Positions 8,514-16,582 of a DNA stretch of 64,000 nt are shown here, in pieces. Below the pieces are notes generated by a model. The model was not told where the DNA came from. It searched no databases and was given only the letters and a program-made list of their open reading frames with translations. The number at the start of each line of letters is the position of its first letter. The stretch's first letter is position 1. The position numbers were made by a program, and so were the translations under genes. The stretch covers positions 124,001 through 188,000 of the forward strand of contig NZ_JAATEM010000006.1 of the NCBI RefSeq assembly GCF_012034205.1. Direction: 5' to 3'. This stretch comes from Streptomyces composti. Its GTDB lineage: Bacteria > Actinomycetota > Actinomycetes > Streptomycetales > Streptomycetaceae.

Positions 8514-10595
8514 TTACCGGGCGGACACCGCAGCCGGGGCCGGGGCGTAGCCCATCGGCCGGGTGGTGAACGTGCCGCGCCCCTGGGTCCGGCTGCGCAG
8601 CCGGGTCGCGTAGCCGAACAGCTCGGCCAGCGGCACCGTGGCGGTGACGACCGTGGCACCGGCCCGGGTGACCGAGCCGGTCACCCGGGCGCGGCGCGCC
8701 GCGAGATCGCCGAGCACCCCGCCGACCGCGTCCTCGGGTGCGGTGACGGTGACCTCCACGACGGGTTCCAGCAGGACCATCTCGCAGGCGCGCAGCGCCT
8801 CGCGCAGTCCGAGGCGGCCGGCGGTGCGGAAGGCGGTGTCCGAGGAGTCCTTCACATGGGTCGCCCCGTCGGTGAGGGTCACCCGCAGACCCGTCACCCG
8901 GTGACCGCCCAGCGGGCCCTCGGCCAGCGCGTCACGGCAGCCGGCCTCCACCGCGCGGACGTACTCCTGCGGAACGCTCCCGCCGACCACGGTGGAGGCG
9001 AACACGAAACCGGACCCGGCGCCCGAGCCGTCCTGGGCGTCGAGCGGCTCGACGTCCAGCACGACATGGGCGAACTGGCCCGCTCCGCCGTCCTGTTTGA
9101 CGTGCCGGTAGACGAAGCCGGACACCCCGCGCCCGACGGTCTCCCGGTAACTCACCCTCGGGCGGCCGACGTTGACGCCGATGCCGTGATCGCGCCGTAC
9201 CTTCTCCACCGCGACCTCGAGATGCAGCTCACCCATGCCGGACAGCACCGTCTGGCCGGTCTCGGCGTCGGTGCGCAGGACCAGCGAGGGGTCCTCCTCG
9301 GCGAGCCGGGCGAGCGCCGACGCGAGGCGGCCGGTATCGGTGCTCCGCTGTGCCTCCACCGCCACCGAGACCACCGGCTCGGGGACACCGGGAGGTTCCA
9401 GGAGCAGCGGAGCGTCCGGCGCGCAGAGCGTCGAGCCGGCGCGGGCGGACTTCAGCCCCACCACGGCGACGATGTCCCCGGCGACCGCCCGGTCCACCTG
9501 TGCGTGCCGGTCGGCCCGGACGCGCAGGATGCGGCCGATCCTCTCGACGCGGCGCGCGGTGGCGTCCCACACGGTGTCTCCCTTCTCGATGGTGCCCGAG
9601 TACAGGCGCAGGTAGGTGAGCCGCCCGGTGGGCGTCGCGCTCACCTTGAACGCGAGCGCGGCCAGCGGCGCCGCCGGGTCGGCGGGCCGTTCCTGCTCGC
9701 CGTCCTCCCGGTCGTCACCGGTGCCTCGGACGGGCGGTACGTCGAGCGGCGAGGGCAGGTAGGCGAGGACGGCGTCCAGCAGCGGTTCGATGCCTCGGTT
9801 GCGGTAGGCGGAGCCGCACAGCACCACCACGCCGTCGCCGCTGCGGGTGAGGTCCCGCAGAGCGGCGGCGAGGGTGCCGGTGCCGAGGGAGCCGGTGTCG
9901 CAGAACTCCTCCAGGGCGCCCGGGTGCAGTTCGGCGACCGCCTCCTCGAGCAGCCTGCGCCGCCGTGCGGCCTCCTCGCGCAGCGCCTCCGGCACGGGCG
10001 CCGGGTCGGCCGCCATGCCGTCGTCGTCCCAGGTCAAAGCCTGCATGTGCAGCAGGTCGACGACGCCGGTGAAGCCGTCCTCGGCTCCGATCGGCAGCTG
10101 GACGGGCAGGGGTGCGGGGTGCAGCCTCTCCCGGATCGAGGCGACGGCGGCGTCCAGTTCCGCTCCGGCGCGGTCCATCTTGTTGACGAACGCGATCCGG
10201 GGCACACCGTGCCGGTCCGCCTGCCGCCACACCGACTCGCTCTGCGGCTCCACGCCCGCCACCGCGTCGAACACCGCGACCGCACCGTCGAGCACGCGCA
10301 GCGAACGCTCCACCTCGTCGGCGAAGTCGACGTGGCCCGGGGTGTCGATGAGGTTGATGCGGTGGCCCGCCCAGGTGCAGCTGACGGCCGCGGCGAAGAT
10401 GGTGATGCCGCGGTCGCGTTCCTGGGAGTCGAAGTCGGTGACGGTGGTGCCGTCGTGGACCTCGCCCCGCTTGTGGGTGGTGCCGGTGGCGTACAGGATC
10501 CGCTCGGTGACGGTGGTCTTGCCGGCGTCCACGTGGGCGAGGATGCCGAGGTTGCGGACGGTGGCGAGGGGGTTGGTGACTGGGTTGACGCGCAT
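8514..10595 (-). CDS. Elongation factor G paralogue
   Basis: 693-residue translational GTPase of the EF-G family; it should act at the ribosome in translocation or a related step. All G motifs are present: AHVDAGKTT near residue 20, the switch region RDRGITI, DTPGH, and NKMD. The C-terminal [13 protein letters not shown] block is the normal end of EF-G, not of tetracycline-protection proteins. The core fusA gene of actinomycetes lies in the rpsL-rpsG operon. That context is absent here, so this is a second, stand-alone copy. Its ATG (rc 10593-10595) has GAAAGG 12 nt upstream. A 34-codon leader peptide and its own promoter precede it, which suggests control by ribosome stalling. Secondary EF-Gs can give fusidic-acid or stress tolerance; which role applies here is unknown. 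Confidence 0.9.
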   Translation of the reverse strand: MRVNPVTNPLATVRNLGILAHVDAGKTTVTERILYATGTTHKRGEVHDGTTVTDFDSQERDRGITIFAAAVSCTWAGHRINLIDTPGHVDFADEVERSLRVLDGAVAVFDAVAGVEPQSESVWRQADRHGVPRIAFVNKMDRAGAELDAAVASIRERLHPAPLPVQLPIGAEDGFTGVVDLLHMQALTWDDDGMAADPAPVPEALREEAARRRRLLEEAVAELHPGALEEFCDTGSLGTGTLAAALRDLTRSGDGVVVLCGSAYRNRGIEPLLDAVLAYLPSPLDVPPVRGTGDDREDGEQERPADPAAPLAALAFKVSATPTGRLTYLRLYSGTIEKGDTVWDATARRVERIGRILRVRADRHAQVDRAVAGDIVAVVGLKSARAGSTLCAPDAPLLLEPPGVPEPVVSVAVEAQRSTDTGRLASALARLAEEDPSLVLRTDAETGQTVLSGMGELHLEVAVEKVRRDHGIGVNVGRPRVSYRETVGRGVSGFVYRHVKQDGGAGQFAHVVLDVEPLDAQDGSGAGSGFVFASTVVGGSVPQEYVRAVEAGCRDALAEGPLGGHRVTGLRVTLTDGATHVKDSSDTAFRTAGRLGLREALRACEMVLLEPVVEVTVTAPEDAVGGVLGDLAARRARVTGSVTRAGATVVTATVPLAELFGYATRLRSRTQGRGTFTTRPMGYAPAPAAVSAR

Positions 10596-10809
10596 GGCCC
10601 TGATGGCCTTTCACTGGTCGATCCGTGTGGACGGGCAGCGCGATTTCCCGGACGCGGGCGGGCAGGAGCGCACGGGGTCCCGGCGGCCGGACGACCGGGC
10701 AGGCAGACAGGCCGGCCGGCGGGCATCCGGAGGGAGGCGTGCGTCGTGCCGGAGATGTGCTGATCAGCGGGCGACGGCGAGTCTGAACCGACGCCGAGTC
10801 AGCGACGCG

Positions 10810-10914
10810 TCAGGGCATCCGGTGCCGGGCGCGCAGCGGGCACCGGGCGGTCGAAGACACCAGGATCACCGTGTACCGGGAGAGGGAGACAGCGACGGCG
10901 GTGCGCTCACGCAT
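10810..10914 (-). CDS. 34-residue leader peptide upstream of the EF-G paralogue
   Basis: A short open frame from ATG (rc 10912-10914) to TGA (rc 10810-10812). It has a strong Shine-Dalgarno AAGGGAG (rc 10922-10928) 7 nt upstream. The peptide is Arg-rich, with SRYTVILVSS in the middle and RARHRMP at the end. It lies between a plausible promoter (10982-11010) and the EF-G start, with 214 nt between its stop and that start. Position, ribosome site and length fit a regulatory upstream ORF of the attenuation type. No homologue is known to me. It could also be a chance frame in GC-rich DNA, but chance frames seldom have such a ribosome site. Confidence 0.55.
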   Translation of the reverse strand: MRERTAVAVSLSRYTVILVSSTARCPLRARHRMP

Positions 10915-10981
10915 GGCCGGGCTCCCTTCACGGACGAACGACGGCGCGGCCCCTTCGGCGGGCGGCGCCTGTTGATCCGTG

Positions 10982-11010
10982 AGTGTAGGGAGAGGTGGGG
11001 GCCGGTGCCA
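10982..11010 (-). promoter_or_regulatory. Probable promoter of the leader peptide / EF-G unit
   Basis: On the minus strand: -35 TGGCAC (rc 11005-11010), 17-bp spacer, -10 TACACT (rc 10982-10987). The transcript would start near 10976, about 60 nt before the leader peptide ATG. Confidence 0.55.
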
Positions 11011-11045
11011 CGGGTTTTCGGCGGAGCACCTGCGGGAGCGCGGGC

Positions 11046-11193
11046 GGGGACGCAGATGGGGACACAGGCGGGGCGCGCGGACGGGGACGCAGATGAGGAC
11101 ACAGGCGGGGCGCGCGGGCGGGGACGCAGATGGGGACACAGGCGGGGAGCGGGTGCGGGGACGCAGATAAGGCCACAGATGCGGACACAGGCC
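11046..11193. repeat. 37-bp minisatellite, four tandem copies
   Basis: Copies begin at 11046, 11083, 11120 and 11157, each with GGGGACGCAG, an exact 37-bp period. The first three copies are almost identical; the fourth is degenerate. Each unit also holds a half-repeat (GGGGACGCAG / GGGGACACAGG). The array lies in the non-coding stretch (10915-11438) between the divergent EF-G leader and GH81 promoters. The rest of that stretch holds only those two promoters and the LacI operator. Confidence 0.9.
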
Positions 11194-11331
11194 AGGGCGC
11201 AGGCAGGAACGCAGCCAGCGGCCGCACGCGCCGAGGGCCGCGTGTGTGAGCGCCTGCGGGGAGCCGCCGTCCGGGATGCTCCAACACCTGACGGCGCCCC
11301 ACTCTTCTCCGCACCCTCCGTGTTCAAACTA

Positions 11332-11360
11332 TTGACACGTGAATTACATCGGCTTTACGT
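11332..11360 (+). promoter_or_regulatory. Promoter of the GH81 gene
   Basis: TTGACA (11332-11337), 17-bp spacer, TTACGT (11355-11360). This is a near-consensus vegetative promoter, and it lies directly upstream of the palindromic operator. Confidence 0.75.
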
Positions 11361-11370
11361 TCCGACCGTC

Positions 11371-11384
11371 TGAGAGCGCTCTCA
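11371..11384. promoter_or_regulatory. LacI-type operator upstream of GH81
   Basis: Perfect 14-bp palindrome TGAGAGCGCTCTCA beginning 11 bp after the -10. It has the same core and position as the site upstream of GH55. A LacI/CebR-type repressor bound here would block initiation or early elongation until released by a glucan-derived sugar. The repressor gene is not in the window. Confidence 0.88.
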
Positions 11385-11438
11385 AACGCTGTCGACACCC
11401 CAACTCCCCATTTCTCGTCACGACTTGAGGTGACGTGT

Positions 11439-14219
11439 ATGCCGACCCCACGTTCCAGACCCGCGGCCGTCCTGCTGCTGGTCTCGGCCCTCGCCGCCTA
11501 CGGTCTGGGCCCGGCCGCCGCACCGGCGTCCGCCGCCACCGTGCCCGTAGGCTCGGGCAGTTACTCCGACACCCGGCCTCCCGGCACATCGGGTCCCACG
11601 ACCAACACGGGAACGCCGGTCACACCCAAGGTGACCGCCGCCGCCAAGGACCGGCCCGTGCCGACCAACGACTGGTGGTCCTCCCTCGCCTTCCAGCGCT
11701 ACGGCGACAACCCGTACTCCACCCCCATGTACGGCCACCCTCTCACCTACCAGGCCACCGCCGGCGGACTCGACGTCGGCTACCCCACGACCCCCGTGAT
11801 CACCGGCGACGGCCGCCAGTACGAGTACGCCCACAAGCGCGACCTCACCATCGGGCTGACCGGCCTCAACTCCCCCGACACCAAGGCGGACGACTGGTCC
11901 GACTGGACGGTCACCCCCTACTGGTCGGACGGCACCCGCACCCTGCGCACCACCATCGGCCACGGTTCCCCCTTCGTCTACGCGCAGGGCTCCGGCGGCA
12001 ACGCCCAGATCACCACCGCCGGGGCGCCCACGGTCTTCGCCGACGAGGGCAATGTCCTCGGCATCACCGTCGCCGGGCACCACTACGCCCTCTTCGCCCC
12101 GACCGGCAGCGACTGGAACGTCTCCGGCTCCACCGTCACCGCGGGGCTCGGCGGCAAGGACTACTTCTCCGTTGCCGTGCTGCCGTCCACCGGTGCGCTG
12201 GCCACGTTCAAGAAGTACGCCTTCAGCTTCGTCACCGGCTCCAAGGTGACCTGGAGCTACAGCGGCGGAACCGTCAAGGCGGTGTACACGCTCACCACCG
12301 AGGCGAAAGAGGGCAGCGAGCGCGGTACGCTCCAGGCGCTCTACCGCCACCAGTGGCTGCACACCTCGGCCCCCCTCACCTCCTACACCTATGTCTCGCC
12401 ACGCGGCACCATGAAGGTCCGTGAGGCTGCCTCCTTCACCACCAGCCAGAAGGCGGCGGCGGTACTGCCCGCGCTGCCCGGGTCGGACGGGGTGGACCAC
12501 GCCCGGCTGCGCGGCTATCTGAACGACGTGGTGAACGCCTCCGACCCGTTCTCCGGGGCGACCGACACCTACTGGACGGGCAAGGCGCTGGGCCGCCTCG
12601 CCCAGCTCGTCCCGGTGGCCGACCAGATCGGTGAGGCCGGCGTCCGCGACCGGCTGCTCGACCTGATCAAGGGCAAGCTGCAGGAGTGGTTCACGGCGGG
12701 CGGCGCGAGCGAGTTCAGCTACGACAAGGACTGGAGGACGCTCACCGGCTACCCGGCCTCCTACGGCAGCGACACCGAGCTGAACGACCATCACTTCCAC
12801 TACGGCTACTACGTCTACGCGGCGGCGATCGTCGCCCAGTACGACCAGGCGTGGGCCGCCGACTCCGCCTGGGGCGGCATGGTCAAGACGCTCGTACGGG
12901 AAACCGCCAACCCGAGCCGCAACGACAGCGCCTTCCCGTTCCTGCGCGGCTTCGACGTCTACGCGGGCCACTCCTGGGCCTCCGGCCACCAGGGCTTCGC
13001 AGCCGGCAACAACCAGGAGTCCTCCTCCGAGTCGACCAACCTCAGTGCGGCGCTCGTCCTGTGGGGCTCGGCGACCGGGGACAGCTCGCTGCGCGATCTC
13101 GGCACCTTCCTGCTGACCACCGAGTCGGAGTCGATCGCCCAGTACTGGTTCGACGCCGACGAGCAGGTCTTCCCGTCCTCCTTCGGACATGACACGGCCG
13201 GCATGGTCTGGGGCAGCGGCGCCGCCTACGCCACCTGGTGGACCGCCAACCCCGAGGAGATCCACGGCATCAACGTCCTTCCGGTGACCGGCGGTTCGCT
13301 GCACCTCGGCCGCGAGAAGGCCGCGATCCGGCGCAACCTCGCCGAGATGGAGCGGGAGAACGGCGGTCCGGCCGTGGAATGGCGCGATCTCCTCTGGGAG
13401 TTCGAGTCCCTCGCCGATCCGGCCGCCGCCAAGTCCAAGTGGGACGCGGGACACGCCGGTTACACCCCGGAAGAGGGCGAGTCCAAGGCCCACACCTACC
13501 ACTGGATCAGCACCCTGGCCGACCTCGGCGCCCCGGACGCCACGGTGACCGGCGACATCCCCACCTCCGCCGTGTTCACCAAGGGCTCGGCCCGGACCTA
13601 CGCGGCCCACAACCACGGCTCGACCACCCGCACCGTGACCTTCTCGGACGGCAAGACCCTGTCCGTGCCGCCTCGTTCCACCGCGACCGGCACGGGGGAC
13701 GGCTCCACGGACCCCGGCCCGGAGGAGCCGGAGCCGCCGACGGGCAACACCTTCCAGCTGCGCAGCGGCGGTGTGCTGACCACGTCGGCAGACGGCACGG
13801 CGGGCAGCGACACCATCGCCTCCGCGGGGGGCGCCAACCACGACGGCACCCCGCACCAGCCCCTGGTCTACGAAGTACGCGGCGTCAACGGCACGCTCAC
13901 CCCGGGCGCGGCGACCGCCTTCCGGCTCCAGGTCGACGCCGGCACCACGGTCGCCCTCGGCCAGCAGGCCCGGGTGAGCTACGACTTCACCGGCGACGGC
14001 AGCTTCGACCGGACCGAGACGTACAACTACTTCGCGACCGACCCGGTCCCCGGATGGGAGGAGTACACCCAGGCCCGCGGTCTCAAGGCGTCCACCGGCA
14101 CCCTGGCCGACCTCAGGGGCGGCACCGTGCGCCTGGAGGTCTGGAGCGCCATCGGCAACGGCACCTCGAAGCTCCAGACGGGGACGGACAAGTCCGTTCT
14201 GGTCATCCCCTACGCATGA
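11439..14219 (+). CDS. Secreted GH81 endo-beta-1,3-glucanase
   Basis: Secreted enzyme that cuts beta-1,3-glucan chains internally. 926 residues from ATG 11439, chosen because GAGGTG (11427-11432) ends 6 nt before it; a GTG three codons earlier has no ribosome site. A Sec signal peptide of about 32 residues ends at ASAA. The catalytic domain (about 40-720) has the GH81 signatures: Asp450 in ELNDHHFHYGYY and the pair Glu527/Glu531 in NNQESSSES. The Asp-to-Glu spacing of 77 equals that of Thermobifida Lam81A. A Pro/Glu/Gly linker (near 745-765) leads to a C-terminal beta-rich domain of about 150 residues (from FQLRSGGVLTTS to SVLVIPYA) that probably binds glucan. It has the same operator as GH55. 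Confidence 0.93.
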   Translation: MPTPRSRPAAVLLLVSALAAYGLGPAAAPASAATVPVGSGSYSDTRPPGTSGPTTNTGTPVTPKVTAAAKDRPVPTNDWWSSLAFQRYGDNPYSTPMYGHPLTYQATAGGLDVGYPTTPVITGDGRQYEYAHKRDLTIGLTGLNSPDTKADDWSDWTVTPYWSDGTRTLRTTIGHGSPFVYAQGSGGNAQITTAGAPTVFADEGNVLGITVAGHHYALFAPTGSDWNVSGSTVTAGLGGKDYFSVAVLPSTGALATFKKYAFSFVTGSKVTWSYSGGTVKAVYTLTTEAKEGSERGTLQALYRHQWLHTSAPLTSYTYVSPRGTMKVREAASFTTSQKAAAVLPALPGSDGVDHARLRGYLNDVVNASDPFSGATDTYWTGKALGRLAQLVPVADQIGEAGVRDRLLDLIKGKLQEWFTAGGASEFSYDKDWRTLTGYPASYGSDTELNDHHFHYGYYVYAAAIVAQYDQAWAADSAWGGMVKTLVRETANPSRNDSAFPFLRGFDVYAGHSWASGHQGFAAGNNQESSSESTNLSAALVLWGSATGDSSLRDLGTFLLTTESESIAQYWFDADEQVFPSSFGHDTAGMVWGSGAAYATWWTANPEEIHGINVLPVTGGSLHLGREKAAIRRNLAEMERENGGPAVEWRDLLWEFESLADPAAAKSKWDAGHAGYTPEEGESKAHTYHWISTLADLGAPDATVTGDIPTSAVFTKGSARTYAAHNHGSTTRTVTFSDGKTLSVPPRSTATGTGDGSTDPGPEEPEPPTGNTFQLRSGGVLTTSADGTAGSDTIASAGGANHDGTPHQPLVYEVRGVNGTLTPGAATAFRLQVDAGTTVALGQQARVSYDFTGDGSFDRTETYNYFATDPVPGWEEYTQARGLKASTGTLADLRGGTVRLEVWSAIGNGTSKLQTGTDKSVLVIPYA

Positions 14220-14668
14220 GCAGACCTCCGGCGGGGACCGGCGTCCGGCCGGTCCCCGCCGGTGTGCGTCCGCGGCGCCACACCGCCGATCGCCCGCCGG
14301 AAGTCCGGGCAGTCGACGACCGGTTCGTGGGTGCAGACGGCGGCGTGTCGCAGGCTGTCCCGCAGTCTCGTCAGGCGGCCGATCTGTTCGTCCAGGTCCT
14401 CGGCCCTGGCCGTCATCCGTTCCCGCAGATCGCCGTCGGAGGGGCGGGCCGCGAGGAAGCGGCCGATCTCGGCGACGGACAGACCGGCGCTGCGCGCGCA
14501 GGTGATGAGGCCGAGGCGCTCCAGGACCTCCGGTCGGTAGGCGCGGCGCAGACCGTTGCGGCCCTCGGGGGCGATCAGCCCCTTCCTCTCGTAGAAGCGC
14601 AGCGCCGACGGCGCGAGCCCGGTGCGGCGGGCGACCTCACCGATGTCGAGCAACGGTTCGTCGGGCAC
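14210..14668 (-). CDS. MerR-family regulator (SoxR-like)
   Basis: 152 residues from GTG (rc 14666-14668). The N-terminal winged helix (DIGEVARRTGLAPSALRFYE) and the following RKGLIAP, RRAYRPE and VLERL are typical of MerR proteins. A dimerisation coiled coil (about 85-110) follows. Two cysteines at the C-terminal side (VCTHEPVVDCPDF) could sense a metal or oxidant, although the CxxC of true SoxR clusters is not seen. It is divergent from the metallo-hydrolase, and its likely operator (ACTTGAA-6-TTCAAGT) lies in that promoter, so it most likely controls that gene. Its 3' end overlaps the convergent GH81 gene by 10 bp. Confidence 0.9.
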   Translation of the reverse strand: MPDEPLLDIGEVARRTGLAPSALRFYERKGLIAPEGRNGLRRAYRPEVLERLGLITCARSAGLSVAEIGRFLAARPSDGDLRERMTARAEDLDEQIGRLTRLRDSLRHAAVCTHEPVVDCPDFRRAIGGVAPRTHTGGDRPDAGPRRRSAHA

Positions 14669-14696
14669 GGCGTCCTCCGCGTGCGAGCGTACGGCC

Positions 14697-14727
14697 TTGA
14701 CTTGAAGCGTGGTTCAAGTTCCAGCCT
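14697..14727 (+). promoter_or_regulatory. MerR-type promoter and operator of the metallo-hydrolase
   Basis: -35 TTGACT (14697-14702) and -10 CAGCCT (14722-14727) are 19 bp apart, the long spacer that MerR activators untwist. A perfect 7-bp dyad, ACTTGAA (14700-14706) and TTCAAGT (14713-14719), fills the spacer. The ATG at 14735 lies 7 nt after the -10, so the message is probably leaderless. Confidence 0.8.
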
Positions 14728-14734
14728 AGTCGGC

Positions 14735-15577
14735 ATGAAGATCCATCACCTCAACTGCGGTTCGGTCCGCACCATCGACGCCACCTACGACGGCCCGCCG
14801 TCCGCTCCCGCCGTCAACCACTGCCTGCTGGTGGAGACGGACCGCGACGGCCTGGTCCTGGTCGAGACCGGTCTCGGTCTCGGTGACATCCGCGACCCCG
14901 ACGGCTCGCTCGGCGCCGACTGGACCGAGATGGCCGCGCCGGTGCTCGACGAGCAGGAGACGGCAGTCCGGCAGGTCGCCCGGCTGGGGTTCGACCCCGC
15001 CGACGTCCGCCACATCCTGCTGACCCATCTGGACGTGGACCACTGCGGGGGTCTTCCCGACTTCCCCGGCGCCCGGGTCCACGTACTGGCCGACGAGCTG
15101 GCCGCGGCGCTGGCCGAGGCCCCGAGCCTGCGCTACCGGCTGGCCCACTGGGCGCACGGCCCCCACTGGGTCACGTACGACACCGGTGCCGCCGGCCGCG
15201 CCGGGACCACCGAGGACTGGTTCGGCTTCACTGCGCTCCGCCCGCGCGGCCTGCCGCCGGAGTTCCGGCTCGTCCCGCTCGGCGGGCACACCGCGGGCCA
15301 CACCGGGGTCGCCGTGCACCGGGGCGACCGCTGGCTGCTGCACTGCGGCGACGCGTACTACTACCACCGCGAGATGGAGGAGGCCGGGGAGCCCCACCCG
15401 CTGCTGGACCTCGTCCAGACCCGCTCCGAGGTCCACCGCGACCTGCGCCTCGCCACCCAGGCCCGGCTCCGCCAGCTGATCCGCGAGCACCCGGAGGAGA
15501 TCGAGCTCTTCTCGGCCCACGACCCTTGGGAGTTCGCCCGCCTCACGCGACCGCAGGCCTCCGGGCTGCGGCTCTGA
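14735..15577 (+). CDS. Metallo-beta-lactamase-fold hydrolase
   Basis: 280-residue cytoplasmic hydrolase of the MBL fold, lactonase-like branch. The metal ligands are in order: HLDVDHCGG (the HxHxDH motif in its HxDxDH form), GGHTAGHTG, then HCGDAYYY and FSAHDP. It starts at ATG 14735, directly behind a MerR-type promoter and with no Shine-Dalgarno. Related proteins open lactones or hydrolyse thioesters; the substrate cannot be told. Being divergent from a MerR activator suggests induction by a small electrophile or drug. Fold is certain, role open. Confidence 0.9.
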   Translation: MKIHHLNCGSVRTIDATYDGPPSAPAVNHCLLVETDRDGLVLVETGLGLGDIRDPDGSLGADWTEMAAPVLDEQETAVRQVARLGFDPADVRHILLTHLDVDHCGGLPDFPGARVHVLADELAAALAEAPSLRYRLAHWAHGPHWVTYDTGAAGRAGTTEDWFGFTALRPRGLPPEFRLVPLGGHTAGHTGVAVHRGDRWLLHCGDAYYYHREMEEAGEPHPLLDLVQTRSEVHRDLRLATQARLRQLIREHPEEIELFSAHDPWEFARLTRPQASGLRL

Positions 15578-15660
15578 GCACGCCGTCCGTGGAGTGGCGA
15601 TCGCACGGGTCGGGTGATTTATGGTGACTCAAGGAGTATGCCCCGACCGGAGGTGCAAGA

Positions 15661-16539
15661 ATGCGCGCGGCGGCAGCGATCGTCTCTCTGGCTGTCAGTG
15701 GGGCGCTGATCGCCGCTGCCTCGGCGTGCGACCAGGGCGGGGAGGAGTCGCCGGACGTCCAATACGGCGACTGCCGGGTCTCGGGCCGGTACGGGGAGTT
15801 CCGGCTGAAGCCCGTGACGCGGGGCGTGCTCACGGTGAAGACCACGCTGCCCGCGCCCGGCTGGTGGAACGGTGACTCGGCGAAGTCCATCAAGAGCGGC
15901 TACGAGTACTGCATGGCCGCCAATATCGCCTACCGGTCCGGGCTCGACCGGGTGATCGTGAAGAACGCCCCCTTCCCTGAGGTCGTGTCCGGGAGAACGA
16001 AGGACTTCGATCTGGCCCTGGCCCAGATCACGATCACCCCGCAACGGAGCAAGGTCGCCGACTTCTCCCCTCCGTACCTCTCCTCGACCCTGGGACTGCT
16101 GATCAGGGACGGGGAGACGATCGATCAGAACAATGTTCGGAATGTTCCGATCGGGGTGGCGGAGGGCACGACGGGTGAGCAGTTCGTGGAGAAGCGTCTG
16201 AGACCGGCGAAGCCCGTGACGCCCTTCCCGAACGACCCGGACCTGATCGCGGCGCTGGAGAATAGGCGGGTCGACGCGGTCATTCACGACACGACGATTC
16301 TGCTGGCGTATCCCCAGAAGCCGGACAGCAGGGTGCGCCTGGTGGGGCAGTACCGCACGGAGCAGGGCTACGGCGCCCTGTATCCGAAGAAGTCGGCCAA
16401 CAAGGAGGAGCTGGACCGGATCATCCGGCGGCTGATCGACGACGGCACGCTGGCCAAGCTGTCGGCGGTCTATCTGGGGGCCGCGTTCGGGCGGGACCCG
16501 GCCAAGATCCCGTACCTGAGGGTCGAGGACGGCTCCTGA
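15661..16539 (+). CDS. Orphan solute-binding lipoprotein, family 3 (amino-acid type)
   Basis: 292 residues. A lipoprotein signal ends at AAASAC, so the protein should be anchored to the outer face of the membrane. The mature part is a periplasmic-binding fold of the glutamate/glutamine family (SBP_bac_3): GVLTVKTTLPAPGWWNG, FDLALAQITITPQRSKVADFSPPY, IGVAEGTTGEQFVE and AVIHDTTILLAYP. No permease or ATPase genes are beside it, so it works with a distant transporter or serves as a sensor. The gene stands alone between the metallo-hydrolase and the convergent phosphatase. Confidence 0.88.
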   Translation: MRAAAAIVSLAVSGALIAAASACDQGGEESPDVQYGDCRVSGRYGEFRLKPVTRGVLTVKTTLPAPGWWNGDSAKSIKSGYEYCMAANIAYRSGLDRVIVKNAPFPEVVSGRTKDFDLALAQITITPQRSKVADFSPPYLSSTLGLLIRDGETIDQNNVRNVPIGVAEGTTGEQFVEKRLRPAKPVTPFPNDPDLIAALENRRVDAVIHDTTILLAYPQKPDSRVRLVGQYRTEQGYGALYPKKSANKEELDRIIRRLIDDGTLAKLSAVYLGAAFGRDPAKIPYLRVEDGS

Positions 16540-16582
16540 CGGCGGGGACCGCAGACGACGGGGCCCGACCCGGGTCCGGGGC

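Noticed and set aside
8514..10595. Tetracycline ribosomal-protection protein (TetM/OtrA type)
   Set aside because: The C-terminus has the EF-G block [11 protein letters not shown] and the overall motif set is that of EF-G.
11046..11193. CRISPR array
   Set aside because: Units are directly adjacent with no spacers, only four copies, and no cas genes.
11430..11438. Alternative GTG start for GH81 at 11430
   Set aside because: It overlaps the Shine-Dalgarno that serves ATG 11439 and has no ribosome site of its own.
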